This document shows positions 1 through 7,159 of a stretch of DNA of 16,802 nt, one piece after another. Numbering within the stretch: position 1 is the stretch's first letter; each line of letters begins with the position of its first letter. The notes beneath the pieces are model-generated. The model had not been told where the DNA came from. It did no database searches and saw only the letters and a list, made by a program, of their open reading frames with translations. The position numbers and the translations under genes were made by a program. This DNA comes from Lysobacterales bacterium UBA5700 (lineage in GTDB: Bacteria; Pseudomonadota; Gammaproteobacteria; Xanthomonadales; Xanthomonadaceae), in contig DIHI01000020.1 of NCBI GenBank assembly GCA_002420085.1, forward strand, positions 1-16,802, given 5' to 3'.

Positions 1-11
1 CTCCGCCCGAC

Positions 12-506
12 TCAGCCATGGACATGCCGCACCACTCGGTCGAGCCAGGCGCGGCCGGTGCTGCCGGCGGGTTCGAGTCGGGCGCTGCGGCCATCGCCGG
101 CATGGCTCAGGGTCAGGGTCAGGTCGGGGGGTGGAATCGCATCGATGCCGTGCTCGGGCCATTCGATCAGCCACAGGCCGGCGTGTTCGGTCAGGTCGTC
201 GAGGCCGAGGAATTGCAGTTCGTCGGCTGCGGCGATTCGATAGAGGTCGAGGTGGACGGCCTCACGCTGTCCGGCAAGCGGATAGCGTTCGACCAGGGTG
301 TAGGTGGGACTGCGCACGGTTCCGGTCACACCGAGCACACGGAGCATGGCCCGCGCCAGGGTCGATTTGCCGGCGCCGAGGTCGCCACGCAGATGGATGA
401 CCGCCGGGTCCGGTCGGGTGTGTGCCAGGGCCTGGGCCAGCGCTTCGGTGGCGGCAGGGTCGGCAAGCTCGATGTCGATGCCCGGATGCGGCTCGCGACT
501 GCTCAT
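12..506 (-). CDS. tsaE: tRNA t6A37 biosynthesis ATPase TsaE
   Basis: The 164-residue product is the small P-loop ATPase that works in the cytoplasm with TsaB and TsaD to make N6-threonylcarbamoyladenosine at position 37 of ANN-decoding tRNAs. Visible motifs are the Walker A loop GDLGAGKST (residues 41-49), SPTYTLVE (66-73), HLDLYR (85-90) and IEWPE (114-118). All are characteristic of the family, and the length is normal. The ATG at 506-504 is chosen because it overlaps the nnr stop codon as ATGA, which suggests translational coupling. The same frame stays open far upstream, but only as a shadow of nnr. The gene ends 11 bp from the window edge, so its downstream neighbour is not visible. Identification is firm. 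Confidence 0.96.
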   Translation of the reverse strand: MSSREPHPGIDIELADPAATEALAQALAHTRPDPAVIHLRGDLGAGKSTLARAMLRVLGVTGTVRSPTYTLVERYPLAGQREAVHLDLYRIAAADELQFLGLDDLTEHAGLWLIEWPEHGIDAIPPPDLTLTLSHAGDGRSARLEPAGSTGRAWLDRVVRHVHG

Positions 507-2053
507 GGCACACTCCGGGCGATCGGGTTGACCAGGCGACGCAGCCAGGGCAGCAGATCCGAGGGCAGCAGACCACGTTGGCCGTCGCGGCCGGCGGCAT
601 CGCCGGCACAGGCATGCAGGAGGGCGCCCGCACTGGCCGCCGCAAACGCCGCCAGACCTTGACCGCGCAAGGCGGCAATCACGCCGGCCAGGACATCGCC
701 CATGCCGGCAACCGCCATGCCGGGGTTGCCGGCGGCGATCAGTCTGGGGCGGGCTCCGGGGGTGGCCACCACGCTGCCCGCGCCTTTCAGCACCACGGTT
801 GCCCGATAGTGCTCGGCAATCGCGGCGGCGGCGGTGAAGCGATCGCGCTGGATCGCGGCGGGCTCGCAGGCCAGCAGTCGGGCAGCTTCGCCCGGATGCG
901 GGGTCAATACCGCATCCCCGACAGCATGGCGGTGTTCGGCGAGCAGGGTCAGGCCGTCGGCATCGATCACCAGCGGCCGATCCGATGCCAGGGCTGCGCG
1001 CCACAGGGCACGCCCCCATTCGCCACGGCCAAGGCCCGGCCCGATCGCGATCAGGTCGGCAGCCTTGGCCATCGACATGAAGTCGGCGCCATCCTCGATC
1101 GCACGAACCATCAACTCCGGCTGCAAGGCCAACAGCGGGCCGACATGACCGGCGCGGGTGGCGACCGAAACCACACCGGCGCCCGTGCGCAAGGCGGCCT
1201 GGGCGCACAGGGCGATGGCGCCGGCCATGCCGGTATCGCCTCCGACACACAACACGCGACCGAAGCGGTGCTTGTGGCTGTCGCGCGATCGCGACGGCAG
1301 GTGGATGCATGCATCGACAGCCGACGATGATCTGGTCGATGTGGGCGACTGGCAGGCGAGATCGCTGCCGAACATGCCGGGCAGGTCGGCGTGGCTCAGT
1401 GCCAGGGCATGGGGTGCGGCCGAATCGATCGCAGCCGCTGGCAGGTCGAGCGATTCCAGCCAATGTTCACCGACATGGTCGAGCGCCGGGCCGGTGGCCA
1501 GTCCGCGCTTGCCGACGATGAATTCGACCGTGGCACTGGCACGCACGGCTGGGCCGGGGACGGCTCCGGTATCGGCATCGACCCCCGACGGCACGTCCAG
1601 GGCCAACACCGGTCGGTCGGTCGCGTGCAGCGCATCGACCACCGCCGCTGCCGCGCCACTCAGGCCGCGCGCCAAACCGATGCCAAACAGTGCATCGACC
1701 CAGAGATCGACCTCGGGCAGGCCCTCCTCCCATGGCCGCACGACACCACCGGCGGCCAACCAGTCGGATCGCGCCCGGCTGGCATCGACACCGGCCGGAT
1801 CGGCGAGGGCGATCGCCTCGACCGCTAAACCGGCCGCCTGCGCCAGCAGTGCCAATCGATAGCCATCGCCGCCATTGTTGCCCGGCCCGCACAGCACACC
1901 GATCCGACGCGCATGCGGCCAGCGGCCACGCAGCCGCGCCAGTGCAGCCGTGGCGGCGCGAGTCATCAGCACGTAGCCGGGAATGGCCAATCGCTCGATC
2001 GCGAAACGATCGATGGCGCGGGCATCGGCAACGCTGTACAGCGGGAGCGTCAT
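503..2053 (-). CDS. nnr: Bifunctional NAD(P)H-hydrate epimerase / ADP-dependent NAD(P)H-hydrate dehydratase
   Basis: This 516-residue fusion repairs hydrated NADH and NADPH. The N-terminal NnrE domain (about 1-220) epimerises R- and S-NAD(P)HX. The C-terminal NnrD domain (about 262-510) dehydrates S-NAD(P)HX using ADP. NnrE shows GPGNNGGDG (56-64) and ALDVPSGVDADTG (151-163). NnrD shows AIGPGLG (336-342), TPHPGE (384-389), VLKG (420-423) and the nucleotide-binding GNPGMAVAGMGDVLAG (442-457). The interdomain linker (about 222-257) is somewhat long and Ser-rich before the recognisable RSRDSHKHRFG, which replaces the commoner RPRDAHKGDFG-type sequence. The ATG at 2053 fits the usual N-terminal start but has only a weak Shine-Dalgarno. 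It lies upstream of and is coupled to tsaE, and is divergent from queG. Confidence 0.95.
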   Translation of the reverse strand: MTLPLYSVADARAIDRFAIERLAIPGYVLMTRAATAALARLRGRWPHARRIGVLCGPGNNGGDGYRLALLAQAAGLAVEAIALADPAGVDASRARSDWLAAGGVVRPWEEGLPEVDLWVDALFGIGLARGLSGAAAAVVDALHATDRPVLALDVPSGVDADTGAVPGPAVRASATVEFIVGKRGLATGPALDHVGEHWLESLDLPAAAIDSAAPHALALSHADLPGMFGSDLACQSPTSTRSSSAVDACIHLPSRSRDSHKHRFGRVLCVGGDTGMAGAIALCAQAALRTGAGVVSVATRAGHVGPLLALQPELMVRAIEDGADFMSMAKAADLIAIGPGLGRGEWGRALWRAALASDRPLVIDADGLTLLAEHRHAVGDAVLTPHPGEAARLLACEPAAIQRDRFTAAAAIAEHYRATVVLKGAGSVVATPGARPRLIAAGNPGMAVAGMGDVLAGVIAALRGQGLAAFAAASAGALLHACAGDAAGRDGQRGLLPSDLLPWLRRLVNPIARSVP

Positions 2054-2233
2054 GATCGGCCTGCGGACCGCGCACCTGGAGTCCGCACAGGCGAGCCGGC
2101 GTCGGCATGTCGGGAGCGTGGCATCAGAACCAATTCACGGGCGGACCACTGCCGAGTGTACGTGCCGGCGCCCGCGTCCGGAAGTCGCTGTCCACCGGTC
2201 AGCGGCGGCAGGTCCATCCGCCCGGCGGCTCTC

Positions 2234-2239
2234 TATACT
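2234..2239 (+). promoter_or_regulatory. Candidate -10 element for queG (leaderless geometry)
   Basis: TATACT matches five of six positions of the sigma-70 -10 consensus and ends exactly 6 nt before the queG ATG. Transcription would therefore start at or within a base or two of the start codon. No Shine-Dalgarno precedes the ATG (the intervening bases are gcggcg). A convincing -35 is not visible at 16-18 bp spacing, so the call rests on the hexamer and its position. The same hexamer serves the tRNA-Glu promoter in this window. Confidence 0.45.
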
Positions 2240-2245
2240 GCGGCG

Positions 2246-3313
2246 ATGACCACGGCCTGCGATCCCGAGCGACTCAAGCACGACATTGGCGACTGGGCAC
2301 GCGCGCTCGGCTTCGCGGCGGTCGGCGTGGCCGGGATCGATCTTGCGGCCGATGGCAAGCATCTCGCGAACTGGCTGGAACAGGGCCATCACGGCGAGAT
2401 GGACTACATGGCCCGCCACGGCGCCAAGCGCAGCCGCCCGGACCTGCTGGTTCCCGGTACGGTCCGGGTGATCTCGGTGCGGATGAACTACGCCACCGGC
2501 GACGATCGCCACGCCTGGAGCACCCTCGAAGACAGCGAGCGCGCCTACGTCGCCCGCTACGCGCTCGGCCGCGACTACCACAAGACCCTGCGCAGGCGGC
2601 TCCAGGCATTGGCCGACCGGATCGGTGCTGCGATCGGTCCGTTCGGCTATCGGGTGTTCGTCGATTCCGCACCGGTGCTGGAACGCGCCCTGGCCCGCGA
2701 TGCCGGCCTCGGCTGGATCGGCAAGAACACCTGCCTGATCGATCACCGCTCGGGAAGCTGGTTCCTGCTCGGCGAACTGTTCACCGATCTGCCACTGCCG
2801 GTCGATGCACCCGCCTCCGATCACTGCGGCACCTGCCGGCGCTGCATCGACATCTGCCCGACCGGTGCCATCATCGCCCCCTACCAGCTCGATGCCCGGC
2901 TGTGCATCAGCTATCTGACCATCGAATCCCGATCGGCCATCCCCGAGCCGCTGCGGCCGTTGATCGGCAACCGCATCTTCGGCTGCGATGACTGTCAGTT
3001 GGTCTGTCCGTGGAACAAATTCGCCGGTCGCCATGACGAGCCCGATTTCCAGGTTCGCAACGGCCTCGATCAGGCCAGCCTGATCGAACTGTTCGCCTGG
3101 AGCGAGGAGACGTTCCTGCGCCGGACCGAAGGCTCGGCCCTGCGCCGAACCGGCTATCACGGCTGGCTGCGCAATATCGCAGTCGCACTCGGCAATGGCC
3201 CCGCCAGCCCCGAGGCGGTGGCGGCCCTGCGCACGCGCGCCGATCACCCCTCCGAACTGGTCCGCGAACACGTCGCCTGGGCACTGGCCAGACTGACCGC
3301 CGCACCCTGCTGA
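2246..3313 (+). CDS. queG: Epoxyqueuosine reductase QueG
   Basis: The 355-residue protein is a cobalamin-dependent Fe-S reductase that converts epoxyqueuosine to queuosine in tRNAs with a GUN anticodon, the last step of queuosine synthesis. Two 4Fe-4S motifs are visible: CGTCRRCIDICP (Cys 194, 197, 200, 204) and CDDCQLVCP (Cys 247, 250, 254). Cys 220 between them is a further likely ligand. VFVDSAPVLERALARDAGLGWIGKNT (137-162) is the family's core segment and contains the likely proton-donor Asp140. The C-terminus (about 310-350) resembles the HEAT-like end of the family. The ATG at 2246 gives a normal-length N-terminus and sits just after a -10-like hexamer; the frame is open further upstream but that stretch shows no similarity to the family. 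It is divergent from nnr and convergent with pgi, with a 39-bp gap. Confidence 0.96.
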   Translation: MTTACDPERLKHDIGDWARALGFAAVGVAGIDLAADGKHLANWLEQGHHGEMDYMARHGAKRSRPDLLVPGTVRVISVRMNYATGDDRHAWSTLEDSERAYVARYALGRDYHKTLRRRLQALADRIGAAIGPFGYRVFVDSAPVLERALARDAGLGWIGKNTCLIDHRSGSWFLLGELFTDLPLPVDAPASDHCGTCRRCIDICPTGAIIAPYQLDARLCISYLTIESRSAIPEPLRPLIGNRIFGCDDCQLVCPWNKFAGRHDEPDFQVRNGLDQASLIELFAWSEETFLRRTEGSALRRTGYHGWLRNIAVALGNGPASPEAVAALRTRADHPSELVREHVAWALARLTAAPC

Positions 3314-3352
3314 TGCCGACCCCGAACTGCCGCCGAGCCTGCCCGGCGCCGA

Positions 3353-4885
3353 TCACGGCGGGGAGTGCGGGGGGTGGCGATGCAGTTCGGCCAGTACGGC
3401 TGCGGTCACCGGGTCGCTGACGTGGCGCTGCGGGTCCGATACCGCCGGCAGCAGGCTATCGGCGATCCGCTTGCCCAGTTCGACACCCCACTGATCGAAC
3501 GGATCGATGCCCCACAACACGCCTTGCAGGTAGACGCTGTGCTCGTAGAGCGCGATCAGGGCGCCCAGGCTCTCCGGGGTCAGGGCATCCAGCAGGATCA
3601 GGGTCGAGGGTCGGTCGCCCGGATAGCGGCGGTGCGGGTCGGGGTTGTCCTCGCCGAGCGCCAGCGATTGCGCCTGCGCCAGGGCATGCGCGAGCAGGAC
3701 GCGGTGATTGTCACGATGCGGGTGGTCGGCGCGGGCGACGGCGATGAACTCGGCCGGCAGCCGATCGGTGCCCTGGTGCAGGGCCTGGAAAAAGCTGTGC
3801 TGGCTGCTGGTGCCGGTGCCACCCCACAGCGCCGGAGTGGTTGCCCAGCCGACCGCCGATCCGTCCTCCTGCACCGACTTGCCAAGCGATTCCATCACCA
3901 ATTGCTGAAGGTAGGCCGGCAGCAGGGCCAGACGTTCGTCGTAGGGCAGGATCAACTGGCCGTCGAACCCGAGGCCGTTACGGTTCCAGATGGCGGTCAG
4001 CGCGTGTCGAACCGCCAGATTGCCTTCGAGCGGGCTGTGTCGGACGTGGGCATCGAGACTCGCGGCACCGGCCAGCAGCCGGTCGAAGCCGGTCATGCCG
4101 ATCGCCAGGGCGGCGGAGAAGCCGACCGCCGACCACAGCGAGTAGCGACCACCGACCCAGTCCCACATCGGCAACAGGCGGTCGGCGGGAATGCCGAAGC
4201 CGGCTGCCCGGTCGAGGTTGGCGCTGACTGCGTACAGCCGCTCGGGACCACCCAGCCAATCGCGGATCAGCCGGCCGTTGAGCAGGGTTTCCTGAGTTCC
4301 GAAACTCTTGGAAACCAGAATCGCCGCCGTGCGCGCCGGGTCGAGTCCGGCCAGGATGCGCTGGGCGGCATGGCCATCGACATTGGCCAGGAAATGCACC
4401 CGGAACCGACCCGGCCCCTGCCCGGCCAATGCATCGGCGACCAGACGCGGCCCGAGGTCGGAGCCACCGATGCCGACATTGATGATGTCGGTGATCGGCG
4501 ATGCCTCCAGTTCGGCCAGCAGTTCGGCCATCCGCAGACGGGCCGCCCTCGCCTCGCGGTGGCTGCGTCGAGCGAGATCGGACTCGCCCAGATCGCTGCG
4601 CAGGGCCGTGTGCAGGGCCGGCCGCTGTTCGCTGATATTGACGATCGCACCGTCGAACAGGGCGGCGATCCGAGCCGGCAGAGCGCGGGCTTCGGCCAGG
4701 GCGAGCAAGGTCTGCCAAGCGTCGTGGTCATACTTCTGCCGGCCGAAACTGGCATGGATCGCACCGACCCGGATGGCCATGGTCTGTGCCCGTGCGGGAT
4801 CGGCGGCGATCAGCTCGCGCAGATGGGCATCGGCCATTCGGGCGGCATGCGGACTGAGGCGGTTCTGCCAGTCGGATGTCTTCAT
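3353..4885 (-). CDS. pgi: Glucose-6-phosphate isomerase
   Basis: The 510-residue enzyme interconverts glucose-6-phosphate and fructose-6-phosphate in the cytoplasm. PGI signatures are clear: VGIGGSDLGP (137-146), SKSFGTQET (192-200), VGGRYSLWSAVG (244-255), the QHSFFQALHQGT segment (362-373) and the C-terminal signature GIDPFDQWGVELGK (459-472) with the active-site Lys472. One oddity is that the position holding the catalytic Glu in rabbit and E. coli PGI (WGEPGTNGQH) reads WGGTGTSSQH here, so Gly356 replaces that Glu. From memory xanthomonad PGIs share this. The ATG at 4885 has GGGAG six bases upstream (4892-4896). It follows panC by 19 bp and is the last gene of the pcnB-folK-panB-panC-pgi run, ending convergently with queG. 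Confidence 0.97.
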   Translation of the reverse strand: MKTSDWQNRLSPHAARMADAHLRELIAADPARAQTMAIRVGAIHASFGRQKYDHDAWQTLLALAEARALPARIAALFDGAIVNISEQRPALHTALRSDLGESDLARRSHREARAARLRMAELLAELEASPITDIINVGIGGSDLGPRLVADALAGQGPGRFRVHFLANVDGHAAQRILAGLDPARTAAILVSKSFGTQETLLNGRLIRDWLGGPERLYAVSANLDRAAGFGIPADRLLPMWDWVGGRYSLWSAVGFSAALAIGMTGFDRLLAGAASLDAHVRHSPLEGNLAVRHALTAIWNRNGLGFDGQLILPYDERLALLPAYLQQLVMESLGKSVQEDGSAVGWATTPALWGGTGTSSQHSFFQALHQGTDRLPAEFIAVARADHPHRDNHRVLLAHALAQAQSLALGEDNPDPHRRYPGDRPSTLILLDALTPESLGALIALYEHSVYLQGVLWGIDPFDQWGVELGKRIADSLLPAVSDPQRHVSDPVTAAVLAELHRHPPHSPP

Positions 4886-4904
4886 GTGCGGCTCCCGGTG
4901 GGCA

Positions 4905-5750
4905 TCAATCGAGGTCGAGGTTGTCGATCAGGCGAGTCCGACCGAGCCGGGCGGCGATGAAGGCGATCAGGCCGGTCTCGGAGGATTCGCGCGGTCGCGA
5001 CAGATCCGAGCGCAGCACTTCGACGTAATCGACCACGAACCCGGCCTCGATCAGGATCGCCTCACCGACGCCTTCGATGCGACCGGGCGGATCGTCACGC
5101 CGCCGCGCATCGCGCATCGCCAGTAGCGCGCGATGGATGGTCGGTGCCAGCGTGCGCTGCGCGCTGTCCAGATAGCGGTTGCGGGAGCTCATCGCCAGCC
5201 CGTCCGATTCACGCAGGGTCGGTGCCGGGATGATCCGGATCGGGAACGCCAGATCGCGGGTCATGTAGCGAACCACCTGGAGTTGCTGATAGTCCTTGCG
5301 CCCGAACACCGCCACATCCGGCTGGACCATGTTGAACAGCCGCGCGACCACGGTGGCGACGCCGTTGAAATGGCCGGGCCGATGCCGTCCGCACAGGATG
5401 TCGGTGATCCCCGGAACATGCATCTGGACGTGGTTGGCGGTGCCGAACGGATACATCTCCTCGACACTCGGCAGCAGCAGGGCATCCACGCCATGTTGGC
5501 GCAGGCCGGTGATGTCGCTGTCGGGGGTACGGGGGTACAGGGCATAGTCCTCGTTCGGCCCGAACTGGGTGGGATTGACGAAGATGCTCGACACCACCCG
5601 GTCGGCGTGCTCGCGGGCGAGATCGACCAGGGCGAAATGTCCATCGTGGAGATTGCCCATGGTCGGTACGAAACCGATCCGCAGCCCCTGCCCGCGCCAC
5701 TCGGCAACCCGAGCCCGCAATTCGGCGACGCGCTCGAAGACATTCATCAT
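4905..5750 (-). CDS. panC: Pantothenate synthetase (pantoate--beta-alanine ligase)
   Basis: The 281-residue protein condenses pantoate with beta-alanine using ATP, the last step of pantothenate synthesis. It has the HIGH-like nucleotidyltransferase motif [10 protein letters not shown] (29-38), SIFVNPTQF (55-63), [12 protein letters not shown] (124-135), FGRKDYQQL (149-157) and the KMSKS-equivalent SSRN (188-191). It ends with the typical [11 protein letters not shown] segment. Length matches the family. The first ATG (5750) overlaps the panB stop as ATGA; the next codon is also ATG (5747) and could be used instead. Coupling to panB fits a shared pathway. No panD (aspartate decarboxylase, the source of beta-alanine) lies between panC and pgi. 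Confidence 0.96.
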   Translation of the reverse strand: MMNVFERVAELRARVAEWRGQGLRIGFVPTMGNLHDGHFALVDLAREHADRVVSSIFVNPTQFGPNEDYALYPRTPDSDITGLRQHGVDALLLPSVEEMYPFGTANHVQMHVPGITDILCGRHRPGHFNGVATVVARLFNMVQPDVAVFGRKDYQQLQVVRYMTRDLAFPIRIIPAPTLRESDGLAMSSRNRYLDSAQRTLAPTIHRALLAMRDARRRDDPPGRIEGVGEAILIEAGFVVDYVEVLRSDLSRPRESSETGLIAFIAARLGRTRLIDNLDLD

Positions 5751-6571
5751 GCGTACCCGTGCTCGGCGCTGGGGAAGCGACCGGACCGGACCGCGTCGGC
5801 GTAGGCCGCGAAGGCACCGGCGACCGTGCCGGCCTCGGCCAGAAAATCCTTGACGAAGCGGGGTCGGCGACCGGCACCCAACCCGAGCAGATCATGCAGC
5901 ACCAGCACCTGACCATCGCAGCCTGGACCGGCACCGATGCCGATGGTGGCGATCTCGAGATCGCTGCTGATCACTTCCGCGAGCGACGATGGCACGCACT
6001 CCAGCACCAGCAGTTCGGCACCGGCCTCAGCCACCGCGCGGGCGTCGGCTCGCAACCGTTCGGCAGCGGCTGCCTCGCGACCCTGAACCTTGTAGCCGCC
6101 GAGCCGGTGTACCGACTGCGGGGTCAGGCCGAGATGGGCACACACCGGAATCTCGCGTTCGACCAGGAAGCGGATCGTCGCCAGCTTCGGTCCGGCGCCT
6201 TCGATCTTGACCATCCGGGCACCGGCTCGCAGGAAGCCGGTCGCGGCATCGAGCGCGCGCTCCGGCGTGGCATCGGACTGAAACGGCATGTCGGCGATCA
6301 GCAGACTGGCCCGCAGACCTCGGGCGACGCACCGGGTGTGGTAGGCGATGTCCTCGACGGTCACCGGCAAGGTGCTGTCATGCCCCTGGACCACCATGCC
6401 CAGGGAATCGCCGACCAGGACGATATCGATCCCGGCCGCGTCCATGACGGCCGCGAAACCGGCGTCGTAGGCGGTCAGAGCGACCAGCTTGCGGCCCTCC
6501 CGCTTGGCCTGCCGCAGACCTGGAACCGTCAGCGGTCGGCGCGGTGCGCCCTCATTGGGGTTGGAATACAT
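5747..6571 (-). CDS. panB: 3-methyl-2-oxobutanoate hydroxymethyltransferase
   Basis: The 274-residue TIM-barrel enzyme transfers a hydroxymethyl group from 5,10-methylene-tetrahydrofolate to alpha-ketoisovalerate to make ketopantoate, the first committed step of pantothenate synthesis. Family motifs are LTAYDAGFA (32-40), [19 protein letters not shown] (53-71) with the metal-binding Asp55, IADMPF (92-97), VKIEG (121-125), HLGLTPQ (146-152) and the LECVP segment (190-194) with the likely catalytic Glu. The ATG at 6571 is preceded by GGAG at slightly long spacing. An 87-bp gap separates it from folK upstream; I saw no clear promoter in it. It overlaps panC by 4 bp. Confidence 0.96.
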   Translation of the reverse strand: MYSNPNEGAPRRPLTVPGLRQAKREGRKLVALTAYDAGFAAVMDAAGIDIVLVGDSLGMVVQGHDSTLPVTVEDIAYHTRCVARGLRASLLIADMPFQSDATPERALDAATGFLRAGARMVKIEGAGPKLATIRFLVEREIPVCAHLGLTPQSVHRLGGYKVQGREAAAAERLRADARAVAEAGAELLVLECVPSSLAEVISSDLEIATIGIGAGPGCDGQVLVLHDLLGLGAGRRPRFVKDFLAEAGTVAGAFAAYADAVRSGRFPSAEHGYA

Positions 6572-6658
6572 CGGCCGTCGATCTCCATGGTTGCCTGGTG
6601 GGTTGCGCAGCGCGTCCGCGCATTCGATCCGACTGTGGCACGGACACCCCGCACATGT

Positions 6659-7159
6659 TCAGGTTAACGCCTCGACCGCACTCGCATCCATCGCCGCAAG
6701 CAGATCCGCCACCCGCCCCTGACCGGGAACGACCAGGTCGGCGTCGAGTTCCGCCAGCGGCACCAGAACGAAGCCGCGCTGGTGGATGCGCGGGTGCGGC
6801 ACGGTCAAGCCTGGCAGGCAGAGTGAAGCATCGCTGTAGAGCAGAAGGTCGAGATCGAGGGTGCGCGGTCCCCAGCGCTGCTCGGCCTCGCGCCGCCGAC
6901 CGGCATCACGCTCGATCGCAAGCATGGCAGCGAGCAGCTCGCCGGCTGGTAAACCGGTCCTGATCCGCGTCACGGCATTGACGAACGGTGGCTGCTCCAG
7001 CACCCCCCACGGGGGACTGCGGTACAGACGGGAGTGCGCCTCGACCTGCGTACCGGGCAGCGCCGCCAATGCCGCGAGCGCGCGCTCGATGGCGGTGCCG
7101 ACTTCGCCGAGATTGCCGCCCAGTCCGATCCAGGCGGGGACCGTGCGCGGCGCGGTCAC
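6659..7159 (-). CDS. folK: 2-amino-4-hydroxy-6-hydroxymethyldihydropteridine pyrophosphokinase
   Basis: The 166-residue enzyme transfers pyrophosphate from ATP to 6-hydroxymethyl-7,8-dihydropterin in folate synthesis. Diagnostic segments are WIGLGGNLG (10-18), LYRSPPWGV (45-53) and the HPPK signature RWGPRTLDLDLL (95-106), followed by the usual VPHPRIHQRGFVLVPLAELD stretch. The start is a GTG at 7159-7157 that overlaps the pcnB stop codon as GTGA, so translation is probably coupled to pcnB. Length is typical. The link to panB makes sense because PanB consumes a folate cofactor, although pathway coupling is inference. Confidence 0.95.
   Translation of the reverse strand: MTAPRTVPAWIGLGGNLGEVGTAIERALAALAALPGTQVEAHSRLYRSPPWGVLEQPPFVNAVTRIRTGLPAGELLAAMLAIERDAGRRREAEQRWGPRTLDLDLLLYSDASLCLPGLTVPHPRIHQRGFVLVPLAELDADLVVPGQGRVADLLAAMDASAVEALT

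Noticed and set aside
1..11. Start of a further gene downstream of tsaE
   Set aside because: Eleven bases are too few to identify anything.
2155..2183. TACACT on the minus strand as a promoter for nnr
   Set aside because: The -10-like hexamer lacks a credible -35 at 16-18 bp and lies about 100 bp from the nnr start. Not enough to annotate.
2135..3271. Minus-strand open frame of 378 codons opposite queG
   Set aside because: QueG cluster motifs on the plus strand explain the region; the antisense translation is compositionally biased and unrecognisable.
3347..3360. Hairpin CGCCG-ATCA-CGGCG at the queG/pgi convergence
   Set aside because: Only a 5-bp stem, no T run on either strand, and it overlaps the pgi stop. 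Too weak to call a terminator.
3365..4960. Plus-strand open frame of 531 codons opposite pgi
   Set aside because: Shadow of pgi, with no motif, no ribosome site, and extension into the panC end.
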